Assembly: GCF_017993425.1 (NCBI RefSeq)
Contig: NZ_JAGOMQ010000002.1
Coordinates: 62,001-126,000, forward strand
DNA: 64,000 nt
Source of the DNA: Amaricoccus sp.
GTDB lineage: Bacteria; Pseudomonadota; Alphaproteobacteria; Rhodobacterales; Rhodobacteraceae
Direction: 5' to 3'
Each line of letters starts with the position of its first letter. Positions within the stretch are counted from its first letter, which is position 1. The notes under the pieces are model-generated. The model saw only the letters and a program-made list of their open reading frames with translations, was not told where the DNA came from and did not search any database. The position numbers and the translations under genes were made by a program. This document shows, piece by piece, positions 51,497 through 63,047 of the stretch.

Positions 51497-52630
51497 TCAC
51501 AGCGCCTGCGCCAGCGCCTCGATCAGCCGGTCGACGTCCGCGTCGTCGTTGTAGAGGTGCGGGGTGACCCGCAGGCTGTCGCCGCGCAGCGAGACGTGGA
51601 CCTGCGCCCCGGCGAGGCGGTCGGGCAGGTCGGGCGGCGGGCCCTCGGGGAAGCGAAGGCCGAGGAAGTGCCCGGCGCGCAGGCCCGGGTCCGAGGCGAG
51701 GAGGCCGAGGCCGGCGGCGCGGTCGGCGATCGCCGCGGTGCGCGCCGCGAGCGTCGCCTGGATCGCCGACACGTCCCAGGCGAGGATGCGCTCCAGCCCG
51801 ACGCGGAGCGGCGGCAGCAGGGCGAAGTTCGGGGCCTCGCCCATGTCGAAGCGCCGCGCGCCCGGGCGGTGGTCGTCGCGGTAGTCGACGAGGCGCGCGA
51901 AGTTCTCCGAGCCGGCGCGGCCGAGCCAGGTCTCCTCCAGCGCGCGGCCCTCGCGGCGATGCGGCGCGACCCACAGGAACCCGGTGGCGTAGGGGCCGAG
52001 CAGCCACTTGTAGGCCGCCGCGGCGACGAAGTCGGGCCGGACCGCGGCGGCGTCGAAGGGGAGCGCGCCGGCGGACTGGGTGAGGTCGAGGACCAGCGCC
52101 GCGCCGACGGCGCGCGCCGCCGCGCCGACCCGCACGAGGTCGACCAGCGCCCCGTCCGTCCAGCGGCACTGCGCGCAGGCGACGATCGCGGTGCGCGCGT
52201 CGATGGCGGCGAGGAGCGCCGCGGTCAGGTCGCCGTCCGGGCCGGGGCGGGCGGTGACGATCTCCGCCCCCGCGGCCGCGGCGGCGCGCCGCCAGGGATG
52301 GACATTGGACGGGAACTGCTCGGCCGCCAGCACGATGCTGCGGCCCGGGGCGAGCGGCAGGTTGAGCGCCGCGGTGGCGATGGCGTAGCTCGCCGAGGGC
52401 ACGAGCGCGACGCCCTCGGCGTCCGCGCCGATCACCCGGGCGAAGAGCGGGCGCAGCGCCTCGGTCTCGGCGTGGAAGTCGGCCGGGCGGATCGTCCAGG
52501 GCCGGGCCTTGCGGGCGAGCGCGGCGCGGCCGGCCTCGACCGCCTCGGCGAGCATCGGCCCGATATAGGCGCAGTTGAGGTAGGCGACCTCGCGCGGCAG
52601 GTCGAAGAGCGCGCGCTGGCTCGGGATCAT
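51497..52630 (-). CDS. Class V aminotransferase / cysteine desulfurase-like protein
   Basis: A 377-residue PLP enzyme of fold type I. The start YLNCAYIGPMLAEAVEAG, LVPSASYAIATAALNL near 83, SNVHPW, LVLDLTQSAGALPFD near 195 (cofactor Asp) and the PLP lysine in VAAAAYKWLLGPYATGFLWV near 220 define it. The end VHVSLRGDSLRVTPHLYN is typical of the isopenicillin N epimerase-like branch. There is no SufS active Cys loop, so desulfurase activity is unlikely. Its ATG overlaps the DUF2125 stop (ATGA). Confidence 0.88.
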   Translation of the reverse strand: MIPSQRALFDLPREVAYLNCAYIGPMLAEAVEAGRAALARKARPWTIRPADFHAETEALRPLFARVIGADAEGVALVPSASYAIATAALNLPLAPGRSIVLAAEQFPSNVHPWRRAAAAAGAEIVTARPGPDGDLTAALLAAIDARTAIVACAQCRWTDGALVDLVRVGAAARAVGAALVLDLTQSAGALPFDAAAVRPDFVAAAAYKWLLGPYATGFLWVAPHRREGRALEETWLGRAGSENFARLVDYRDDHRPGARRFDMGEAPNFALLPPLRVGLERILAWDVSAIQATLAARTAAIADRAAGLGLLASDPGLRAGHFLGLRFPEGPPPDLPDRLAGAQVHVSLRGDSLRVTPHLYNDDADVDRLIEALAQAL

Positions 52631-53643
52631 CGCGCGGCGAGCCGCGGCGCCGGGCCGAGCGGGATCGGCCCGAGCCGCACCGAGCCGCCGGCGAAGTCGA
52701 GCGCCGCGTCGATCGAGTTGCGATCGCCGCCGAGGCGGGCGATCAGCCCGAGCCCGCCCTGGAGCGCGCTCGCGACGCCCGGGGAGAGCGCGCCGGAGCG
52801 CTCGGCGATGTCGACCATCTCGCGCCAGTTGCGCGCCCGGAGGTCGATGCGCCCCTCGGCCAGGCCGTCCGCATCGGCGACGAGCGCGCCATGGGCGCGC
52901 AGGTCGAGCCGGCCCCAGGCGAAGACCGCGTCGTCGATGACCAGCCGCTCGATCGACGGCCGCGCGCCCTCGACCGCCTCGCGGTCGAGCGGGCGGTCGA
53001 AGACCGCGGTCGCCTCGAAGCTCACCGCGTCGATGCGCTCGGCCAGCACGCCCGAGGCGATGCTCCGCGCGATCGCCGCGGGCGGCGTGACGCCGTGCGC
53101 GTCGAGCGCGACGTCGTAGGCGTTGGGCGGCGCGTCCGGCGCCTCGGCCTCGCGCAGCGCCAGGATGCCGTCGGCGAGCCCGACCCGCCAGCCCTGCGCC
53201 CCGGCGAGCACGACGTCCTTCAGCTCGATCGTGGCGCGGCGCAGGCCGAGCCGGGGGTTCGGCTGGAAGATCACCGAGCCGCGCAGGGTCTGCGAGGTGA
53301 CCTGCGTCGCGCCGAACGGCGTGGAGACGGTCTGCTCCGGCGGCCAGAAGGCGATCAGGTGGTTCGGCTGGTAGGCGAGCGCGGTGAACTGGAACTCCGG
53401 CGCCTTCCAGCTCCAGCCGCCCTCGGGATTGGCGAGCTCGAGGTCGCGGATCGTGGTGTCGACGCGGTAGGGGAAGCCGCCGACGTCGATCGCGGCGGCC
53501 TCGGCCACCCAGCCGTCGGCGCGGCGGGCGGCGAGCCAGGCCTCCAGCGCGCGGTCCTTGGCGGTGGCGATGAAGAACCACCACGCGGTCCAGCCGAGGA
53601 TGGCCGCGACGATGACCCCGAGCATTGCGTAGAGCTTGCGCAT
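52627..53643 (-). CDS. DUF2125 family protein
   Basis: A 338-residue protein with one N-terminal helix (LGVIVAAILGWTAWWFFI) and the rest outside the cytoplasm. DGWVAEAAAIDVGGFPYRVD, ELANPEGGWSWKAPEFQFTALAYQPNHLI and FGATQVTSQTLRGSV follow the DUF2125 family, common in alphaproteobacteria and of unknown function. It precedes the class V aminotransferase with a 4-base overlap, and is divergent from the ChaC-like gene by 57 bases. Confidence 0.9.
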   Translation of the reverse strand: MRKLYAMLGVIVAAILGWTAWWFFIATAKDRALEAWLAARRADGWVAEAAAIDVGGFPYRVDTTIRDLELANPEGGWSWKAPEFQFTALAYQPNHLIAFWPPEQTVSTPFGATQVTSQTLRGSVIFQPNPRLGLRRATIELKDVVLAGAQGWRVGLADGILALREAEAPDAPPNAYDVALDAHGVTPPAAIARSIASGVLAERIDAVSFEATAVFDRPLDREAVEGARPSIERLVIDDAVFAWGRLDLRAHGALVADADGLAEGRIDLRARNWREMVDIAERSGALSPGVASALQGGLGLIARLGGDRNSIDAALDFAGGSVRLGPIPLGPAPRLAAR

Positions 53644-53700
53644 GGCCTACCTCCTCGCCGACCGCCGGGCCGAGCGCAAGCCCGGAAGAGGAGCCGCCGC

Positions 53701-54267
53701 TTGCCCGACGCCGCCCCCTCCGACCCGACCGCCTCCGAGGGCGTCTGGGTCTTCGCCTACGGCTCGCTGCTGTGGCGGCCGGGCTTCGACTTCGCCGAGC
53801 GCCGGCCCGCGACGCTTCAGGGCTGGCGGCGGGCGTTCTGCATGACCTCGATCCACTACCGCGGCACGCCGGAGGCCCCCGGCCTCGTCCTCGCGCTCGA
53901 CGCCGAAGCGGGCGGCCGCTGCGCGGGGCTCGCCTACCGGGTCGAGGCGGCGCGGGCCGAGGCGGTGGTCGCCTATCTCCGCGAGCGCGAGCTGGTCTCC
54001 TACGCCTACGACGAGATGCGCCTGCCGGTGCGTCTCGACGACGGCCGCGAGGTCGAGGCGCTCGCCTACGTGACCAACCGCGCGCATCCGCAATACCGCG
54101 GCGGCCTCGGCCTCGACGAGCAGGCGGCGGTGATCGCCCGCGCCGTCGGGCCGATGGGGCCGAACGTCGAGTACCTGATGAACACGATCGCGAGCCTCGC
54201 CGCGCTCGGCATCGACGACCCCGACCTCTCGCGCCTCGCCGAGCTGGTCCGCCTGCCGCGCGACTGA
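53701..54267 (+). CDS. chaC: ChaC-like gamma-glutamylcyclotransferase
   Basis: A 188-residue cytoplasmic enzyme expected to split glutathione into 5-oxoproline and Cys-Gly. The family motif VFAYGSLLWRPGFDF starts near residue 16. GWRRAFCMTSIHYRGTPEAPGLVLAL follows, and the catalytic Glu lies in YLRERELVSYAYDE near residue 95. The end VEYLMNTIASLAALGI is also typical. I use the TTG at 53701, since GAGGAG lies eight bases upstream and the motif begins soon after. No ATG is available in frame. Confidence 0.92.
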   Translation: MPDAAPSDPTASEGVWVFAYGSLLWRPGFDFAERRPATLQGWRRAFCMTSIHYRGTPEAPGLVLALDAEAGGRCAGLAYRVEAARAEAVVAYLRERELVSYAYDEMRLPVRLDDGREVEALAYVTNRAHPQYRGGLGLDEQAAVIARAVGPMGPNVEYLMNTIASLAALGIDDPDLSRLAELVRLPRD

Positions 54268-54418
54268 CCCCCGGGGCCGGGAGACGGCGCCGCCCGCGCC
54301 ACCGCGCAGCGCGCCGCGGGCGCGACGGTGGAGCCGGCGGGACGTCGACGCGGCGCCCGGGTCCGCCCGGCGGCGGCGGCCGCAAGGCCGGCGGCGGCGG
54401 GGGGAGGCGGACCGTCGG

Positions 54419-55192
54419 TCAGTGATCCACCCCCGCGCTGTCGAGGGTGGCGCGGAGCGTATCGGAGACGTGGGCCGCCTGCGCCACGTAGGAGGGGTCG
54501 GCGCGGAAGGCGTCGTCGCGCGGCCAGGGGGCGGTCACCGCCAGGTCGGCGACGACGCGGCCGGGGCGGGCGGCCATGACGAGGACGCGGTTGGCGAGAT
54601 AGACCGACTCGAACACCGAATGGGTGACGAAGACCACCGTCAGACCATGCTCGGCCCAGAGCCGCAGCACGTCGTTGTTGAGCTTCATCCGCGTCATCTC
54701 GTCGAGCGCCGCGAAGGGCTCGTCCATCAGCAGGATGCGCGGCCGGGTGACCAGCGCCCGGGCGATGGAGACCCGCATCTTCATGCCGCCCGAGAGCTCG
54801 CGCGGATAAGCCGCTGCAAACCGCGACAGACCCACCTCGGAAAGCGCGTCCGTCACCCGCTGCGCCACCTCGGCCCGCGAGCGGCCGGCGAGGCGGAGCG
54901 GCAGCCAGACGTTGTCGAAGACGCTCGCCCAGGGCATCAGCGTCGGCTCCTGGAAGACGAAGCCGAGGTCCTGCTCCGAGCCGCCGCTCCCCGGCTCGAT
55001 GGCGATCGTGCCCGCGGTGACCGGCAAGAGCCCCGCGATCATCCGGAGCGCCGTCGACTTGCCGCAGCCCGAGGGCCCGAGCAGCGCCACGAAGTCGCCC
55101 TCGCCGATGGTCACGCTCATGTCGGCGACGGCGAGCGTGCCGCCGCCGAACTGCTTCCGCACCCGGTCCATGCGGATGAGCGGACGGCCCAA
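54419..55192 (-). CDS. ABC transporter ATPase, SsuB/TauB/NrtD type, without permease
   Basis: A 257-residue ATPase of the nitrate/sulfonate/taurine group. Walker A is GPSGCGKST (near residue 39), the Q-loop FVFQEPTLMPWASVFDNVWLPL, signature LSGGMKMRV, Walker B ILLMDEPFAALDEMTR, and the switch His FVTHSVFES. Such ATPases need a permease and a binding protein, but neither is encoded nearby: the next gene downstream is convergent and the genes upstream are enzymes. It starts at TTG 55192, three bases after the creatininase gene, so it belongs to that operon. Confidence 0.92.
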   Translation of the reverse strand: MGRPLIRMDRVRKQFGGGTLAVADMSVTIGEGDFVALLGPSGCGKSTALRMIAGLLPVTAGTIAIEPGSGGSEQDLGFVFQEPTLMPWASVFDNVWLPLRLAGRSRAEVAQRVTDALSEVGLSRFAAAYPRELSGGMKMRVSIARALVTRPRILLMDEPFAALDEMTRMKLNNDVLRLWAEHGLTVVFVTHSVFESVYLANRVLVMAARPGRVVADLAVTAPWPRDDAFRADPSYVAQAAHVSDTLRATLDSAGVDH

Positions 55193-55195
55193 GGC

Positions 55196-55996
55196 TCAGA
55201 GCTCCGTCGGGTTGTGCAGGAGCGACACCGGGAAGCGGTGCACGTCGGCGAAGAGCTCGGCGAGCGCGGTCGCGACATGCTCGATCACCGCCCGCCCCGT
55301 CTCCGCCGTCGCCGCCGCCGCGTCGCCGACCGCGCCGGCCGGGTTCAGGTCCTGCGACTGCCAGCCGATGCGCGCGCCCGGGCCGATGCCGAGCCGGGCG
55401 AAGTTGCGCTCCAGCCGGTCGGAGAGCGACTCGAAGTTGCGGGCGCGCTCCATCTCGACCTTCTCGGGGTGCAGCGCCAGCATCATCGCCGTCTCCATCT
55501 CGCCGGCATGGATGCCGTGCCGGCGCTCGTGGTCGGAGATCACGCCCTCGGGCAGCCCCAGCCCGAACCAGTTCGCCCCCACCGCGATCATGTCGTGGCG
55601 GATGCGCAGCTCGCGCGCGACGATGTCGACGACCGACATCTGCCCGCCATGGGAGTTGAGGATGACCAGCCGCTTCACCCCCGCCGCCGCCACCGCCCCG
55701 CCGATCTCGCACCAGGCGCGGATCAGCGTCCCGGCGTCGATGGTCAGCGTTCCGGGATAGCGCGCGTGCTCGTCGGACTTGCCGATCGCCTGCGTCGGCA
55801 GGAACACCACCGGCAGGTCGTCGGCGAGCTTCGGCAGCGTCGCCGCGATCAGCCCCTCGAGGATGTCGCGATCGACCGAGAGCGGCAGGTGCGGCCCGTG
55901 CTGCTCGATCGCCGCGACCGGCAGGACGGCGACCATGTTGGTCCGCCCCATCCGCGCGAAGTCGTAGGAGGTGTAGTCCGCCCAGAACCGCTTCAT
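55196..55996 (-). CDS. Creatininase-family amidohydrolase
   Basis: A 266-residue metal-dependent hydrolase. The family metal ligands appear in AAIEQHGPHLPLSVDRDI (Glu, His, Asp, near residues 28-45), NSHGGQ near 115, and HAGEMETAMML near 170. Related enzymes open cyclic amides (creatinine, formamidopyrimidine-like compounds), but the family is broad, so the substrate is open. Its ATG overlaps the transketolase-like gene stop (ATGA). It lies between that TPP enzyme and an ABC ATPase, which suggests a small catabolic or salvage pathway. Confidence 0.9.
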   Translation of the reverse strand: MKRFWADYTSYDFARMGRTNMVAVLPVAAIEQHGPHLPLSVDRDILEGLIAATLPKLADDLPVVFLPTQAIGKSDEHARYPGTLTIDAGTLIRAWCEIGGAVAAAGVKRLVILNSHGGQMSVVDIVARELRIRHDMIAVGANWFGLGLPEGVISDHERRHGIHAGEMETAMMLALHPEKVEMERARNFESLSDRLERNFARLGIGPGARIGWQSQDLNPAGAVGDAAAATAETGRAVIEHVATALAELFADVHRFPVSLLHNPTEL

Positions 55997-58392
55997 GCCC
56001 CGTCCCCCACCGCGCGGAGCGGCCGCCCCGGCGACAGCGCCTCGATCATCGCGAGGATCGAGCCGCGATCCACCCCGTAGTGCCGGTAGAGGTCCGTCAC
56101 CGTCCCGGTCTGCCCGAAATGCTCGACCCCGAGCCCCGCGGTGCGGTGTCCCGCCACGGCGCCGAGCCAGCTCAGCGTCGCCGGATGCCCGTCGATTGCG
56201 GTGATCAGCGTGCAATGCCGGGGCAGGCGGCCGAGCAGCCGCTCGACATGGCTCGTCGCGTCGCGCCCGCGCGACCGGGCGCGCTGCGCCGCCTGCCAGC
56301 CGGCGTTCAGCCGGTCCGCCGAGGTGACGGCGAGGACGCCGACGTCGCGCCTGCCCTCGGCGGCCATCCCCGCCGCCGCGATCGCCTCGGCAGCGAGCAC
56401 GCCCTGATAGGCGAGAACCACCTCGCAGTTCGGCCCCGGCTCGCGCAGCCAGTAGGCCCCGTCGATCACCCCCTGCCGGATCGCCGCCGGGTCGCGCCGC
56501 GGCTGCTCCAGCTGCCGGGTGGAGAGGCGCAGGTAGACCGACCCGCCGCTCTCGTCGCGCAGCCACGTGCGCTCGTCGGTCAGGTCGGCGTGGCCCGCGG
56601 CGTCGCGCTGCAGGTAGTCGAAGGCCCAGTCCATGACGATGGAAAGCTCGTCGGCGAAGGCCGGCTCGAAGGCGGCGATCCCGTCCTGGCTCATCCCGAT
56701 CAGCGGCGTGCCGATCGACTGGTGCGCGCCGCCCTCGCCGGCGAGCGAGACGCCCGAGGGCGTGGCGACCAGCAGGAACCGCGCGTCCTGGTAGCAGGCG
56801 TAGTTCAGCGCATCGAGGCCGCGGGCGATGAACGGGTCGTAGAGCGTGCCGACCGGGATCAGCCGCGCCCCGAACAGCGACTGCGACAGCCCGGCGGCCC
56901 CGAGCAGCAGGAACAGGTTCATCTCGGCGATGCCGAGCTCGATGTGCTGGCCCTGCGGCGAGAACCGCCACTTCTGCGCCGAGGGGATGCGCTCGTCGCG
57001 GAAGGTGTCGGGAATGTCCGCCCGCGCGAACAGCCCGCGCCGGTTCACCCACGGCCCGAGGTTCGTCGAGACGGTCACGTCGGGCGAGGTGGTCACCACA
57101 TGGTCGGCGAGCGGCCCGCCCGCCTTGGCGAGCGCGTCCATCACCCGCCCGAAGGCCGCCTGCGTCGAGGTCGTCGCCTCCGAGGGCGGCGCAAGCGCCG
57201 GCGCCGGCAGCCGCTCCGCCCGCCGCCGCCGCTTCCCGCCCTGCGCGAAGGGCACGGCGTCGAGGAAGGCCTGCAACCGCTCCGGCGCGAGGTCGAGCCC
57301 CTCGAACCGGTCCCATTCGTGCCCCGGCCGCACCCGCAGCCGCGCCTGCAGCTCCGCCATCTGCGCCGGCGTCATCAGCCCGGCATGGTTGTCCTTGTGG
57401 CCGGCGAGCGGCGTGCCGTAGCCCTTGACCGTATAGGCGAGGATCGCCTTCGGCCGGTCGTCGGCCGCGGCGCGGTCGTAGGCCTCGGCGATCGTCTCCG
57501 GGCAATGCCCGCCGAGGTTCTCCATCAGCCGCGCCAGCTCCGCGTCGGAGCGGCGGTCGAGGAGCGCCGTCAGCGCGCCCTGGTCGCCGATCTCGTCCAT
57601 CAGCCGCGCCCGCCACGCCGCGCCGCCCTGGTAGGTCAGCGCCGAATAGAGCGGGTTCGGGCAGGCGTCGATCCACGCGCGCAGCCGCGCGCCGCCCGGC
57701 TCCTCGAAGGCGGCGCGCTGCAGGGCGCCGTATTTCAGCGTCAGCACGTCCCAGCCGAAGGCCTCGAAGATGCCGCGGATCCGCCCCGACAACCCCTCGC
57801 GCACCACCCCGTCGAGGCTCTGGCGGTTGTAGTCGATGATCCACCAGCAATTGCGCAGGCCGTGCTTCCAGCCCTCCTGAAGGCATTCGTAGATGTTGCC
57901 CTCGTCGAGCTCGGCGTCGCCGACGAAGGCGATCATCCGCCCCTCCGGCCCCTCGGCCCAGCCGCGGGCGCGCACGTAGTCCTGGATCAGGCTCGCGAAG
58001 GCGGTGATCGCCACCCCGAGGCCCACCGAGCCGGTCGAGAAATCGACGTCGTCGCTGTCCTTGGTGCGCGACGGATAGGACTGCGCGCCGCCCCAGCCGC
58101 GGAACGCCTCGAGCTTCTCCCGGGTCTGCGCGCCGAGCAGGTACTGGATCGCGTGGAACACCGGCCCGGCATGGGGCTTGACCGCGACGCGGTCCTCGGG
58201 CCGCAGCGCCCGGAAGTAGAGCCCGCACATCAGCTCGACCATCGAGGCCGAGCTCGCCTGATGGCCGCCCACCTTCAGCCCGTCGGGGTTGGGCCGCAGG
58301 TGGTTGGCGTTGTGGATCATCCAGCAGGCGAGCCACAGCGCCTTGGCGCTCAGGGCCTCCAGCTCCGGGGCGATGCGCCGGCGGTCGGTCAT
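55993..58392 (-). CDS. Transketolase-like / homodimeric pyruvate dehydrogenase E1-like TPP enzyme
   Basis: A 799-residue thiamine diphosphate enzyme. The N-terminal part has HNANHLRPNPDGLKVGGHQASSASM, the TPP/Mg motif VGDAELDEGN followed by the partner Asn in IDYNRQSLDG, and LAGHKDNHAGLM. The second half begins with TSTQAAFGRVMDALAKAGG and contains QHIELGIAEMNLFLLLGAAGLS, with the catalytic Glu. The plan is that of AceE but about 90 residues shorter, and no E2 or E3 gene is near. It may act as a stand-alone transketolase. It is the first gene of the operon with creatininase and the ABC ATPase. Confidence 0.82.
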   Translation of the reverse strand: MTDRRRIAPELEALSAKALWLACWMIHNANHLRPNPDGLKVGGHQASSASMVELMCGLYFRALRPEDRVAVKPHAGPVFHAIQYLLGAQTREKLEAFRGWGGAQSYPSRTKDSDDVDFSTGSVGLGVAITAFASLIQDYVRARGWAEGPEGRMIAFVGDAELDEGNIYECLQEGWKHGLRNCWWIIDYNRQSLDGVVREGLSGRIRGIFEAFGWDVLTLKYGALQRAAFEEPGGARLRAWIDACPNPLYSALTYQGGAAWRARLMDEIGDQGALTALLDRRSDAELARLMENLGGHCPETIAEAYDRAAADDRPKAILAYTVKGYGTPLAGHKDNHAGLMTPAQMAELQARLRVRPGHEWDRFEGLDLAPERLQAFLDAVPFAQGGKRRRRAERLPAPALAPPSEATTSTQAAFGRVMDALAKAGGPLADHVVTTSPDVTVSTNLGPWVNRRGLFARADIPDTFRDERIPSAQKWRFSPQGQHIELGIAEMNLFLLLGAAGLSQSLFGARLIPVGTLYDPFIARGLDALNYACYQDARFLLVATPSGVSLAGEGGAHQSIGTPLIGMSQDGIAAFEPAFADELSIVMDWAFDYLQRDAAGHADLTDERTWLRDESGGSVYLRLSTRQLEQPRRDPAAIRQGVIDGAYWLREPGPNCEVVLAYQGVLAAEAIAAAGMAAEGRRDVGVLAVTSADRLNAGWQAAQRARSRGRDATSHVERLLGRLPRHCTLITAIDGHPATLSWLGAVAGHRTAGLGVEHFGQTGTVTDLYRHYGVDRGSILAMIEALSPGRPLRAVGDGA

Positions 58393-58567
58393 GGGCGGTC
58401 TCCCGGATCGGGCGCCCGCGGCGCCGCGCCGAGACAAGCACAGCGGGGCGCGGGGTTCAAACGCTTTGTCCGCCGTCCTGCGCGCCCCCCGCGTCACGCT
58501 GGACAGGCGCCGGGGCCGGCGTATGCTCGGGCGCGCGAAAACCATGACGCGCGAGGGGAGATACGCG

Positions 58568-58861
58568 ATGGAAGGGATCGTGGCGATCATCGTCCAGGCC
58601 GTGGCCGGCATGGTCGGCGGCGGCATCGCCGGGCAGATGGTCAAGACCGTGGGCATGGCGGTGCTGCCGAAGCTCCTGTCCGGGGCGATCGGCGGCGTGG
58701 CCGGCGGCTCGATCCTCGGGGCGCTCTTCGGCTCGGGGACCGTCGACCCGGCGGCGGCGGGCTCGCTCGACATGGGCCAGCTCATCGTCCAGATCGTCGG
58801 CGCCGTCGTCGGCGGCGGGGCGCTGACCGGGATCGCCGGCAAGATCCTCGGCAAGGGCTGA
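58568..58861 (+). CDS. Small glycine-rich hydrophobic protein
   Basis: A 97-residue protein made of Gly/Ala/Ile-rich stretches with glycine-zipper spacing (VAGMVGGGIAGQMV, GAIGGVAGGSILGALFG, QIVGAVVGGGALTGIAG). Two or three segments could insert in a membrane. It resembles an unnamed alphaproteobacterial family from memory; no function is known to me. The ATG at 58568 has GAGGGGAGA eight bases upstream. An ATG eight codons earlier would place that site inside the gene. Confidence 0.78.
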   Translation: MEGIVAIIVQAVAGMVGGGIAGQMVKTVGMAVLPKLLSGAIGGVAGGSILGALFGSGTVDPAAAGSLDMGQLIVQIVGAVVGGGALTGIAGKILGKG

Positions 58862-58929
58862 GCCTTCCGCCGGTCGACAGCGGCGGCCACGCGGCCTAGA
58901 GAACCCGGACGCAAGGGCGGGAGGGCGGC

Positions 58930-59415
58930 GTGGCCGATTTCAGCGAGCGGGAGCTGCGCGACGCGCTCGGGCGGTTCGCGACCGGCGTGACCGTCGTCAC
59001 CACGATGGCCGCCTCCGGCCCGCTCGGCATCACCGCCAACAGCTTCGCCTCGCTGTCGCTCGACCCGCCGCTGGTGCTGTGGTCGCCGGCGCGGCGGTCG
59101 AGCCGCTTCCGCGCCTTCGAGGCGGCCACGCATTTCGCCGTCCACGTCCTCGCCGAGGACCAGCGCGACCTCGCCGTCGCCTTCGCCTCCCGGCCCTGGG
59201 CCGAGGGCGCCCCCTGGACGCCCGGCCTCGGCGACGCGCCGCTCCTCGACGGCTGCGCGGCGCGCTTCGAGTGCTTCCACGCCGCCCGCTTCGACGGCGG
59301 CGACCACCTGATCTGCGTCGGCGAGGTCCGCCGCCTCGCCGCCGCCGACCGTCCGCCGCTGCTCTTCCACCGGGGGCAGTATCGCGGCTTCGCGGGGCAG
59401 GGCGCAAAGCTCTGA
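58930..59415 (+). CDS. Flavin reductase domain protein
   Basis: A 161-residue FMN-binding split-barrel protein of the flavin reductase family, which supplies reduced flavin to partner monooxygenases. LRDALGRFATGVTVVTT near residue 9, GITANSFASLSLDPPLVLWSPARRSSR (flavin-binding), FAVHVLAEDQRDLA and HLICVGEVRRL are typical. The GTG at 58930 follows GGGAGGGC. No monooxygenase gene is adjacent, so the partner is unknown. Confidence 0.92.
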   Translation: MADFSERELRDALGRFATGVTVVTTMAASGPLGITANSFASLSLDPPLVLWSPARRSSRFRAFEAATHFAVHVLAEDQRDLAVAFASRPWAEGAPWTPGLGDAPLLDGCAARFECFHAARFDGGDHLICVGEVRRLAAADRPPLLFHRGQYRGFAGQGAKL

Positions 59416-59457
59416 AACCGGCGCCCGGGGTCGCGTCAGCCGACGCCCGAAGCGCCC

Positions 59458-63038
<3,581 letters not shown>

Positions 63039-63047
63039 CCGCCGCCT

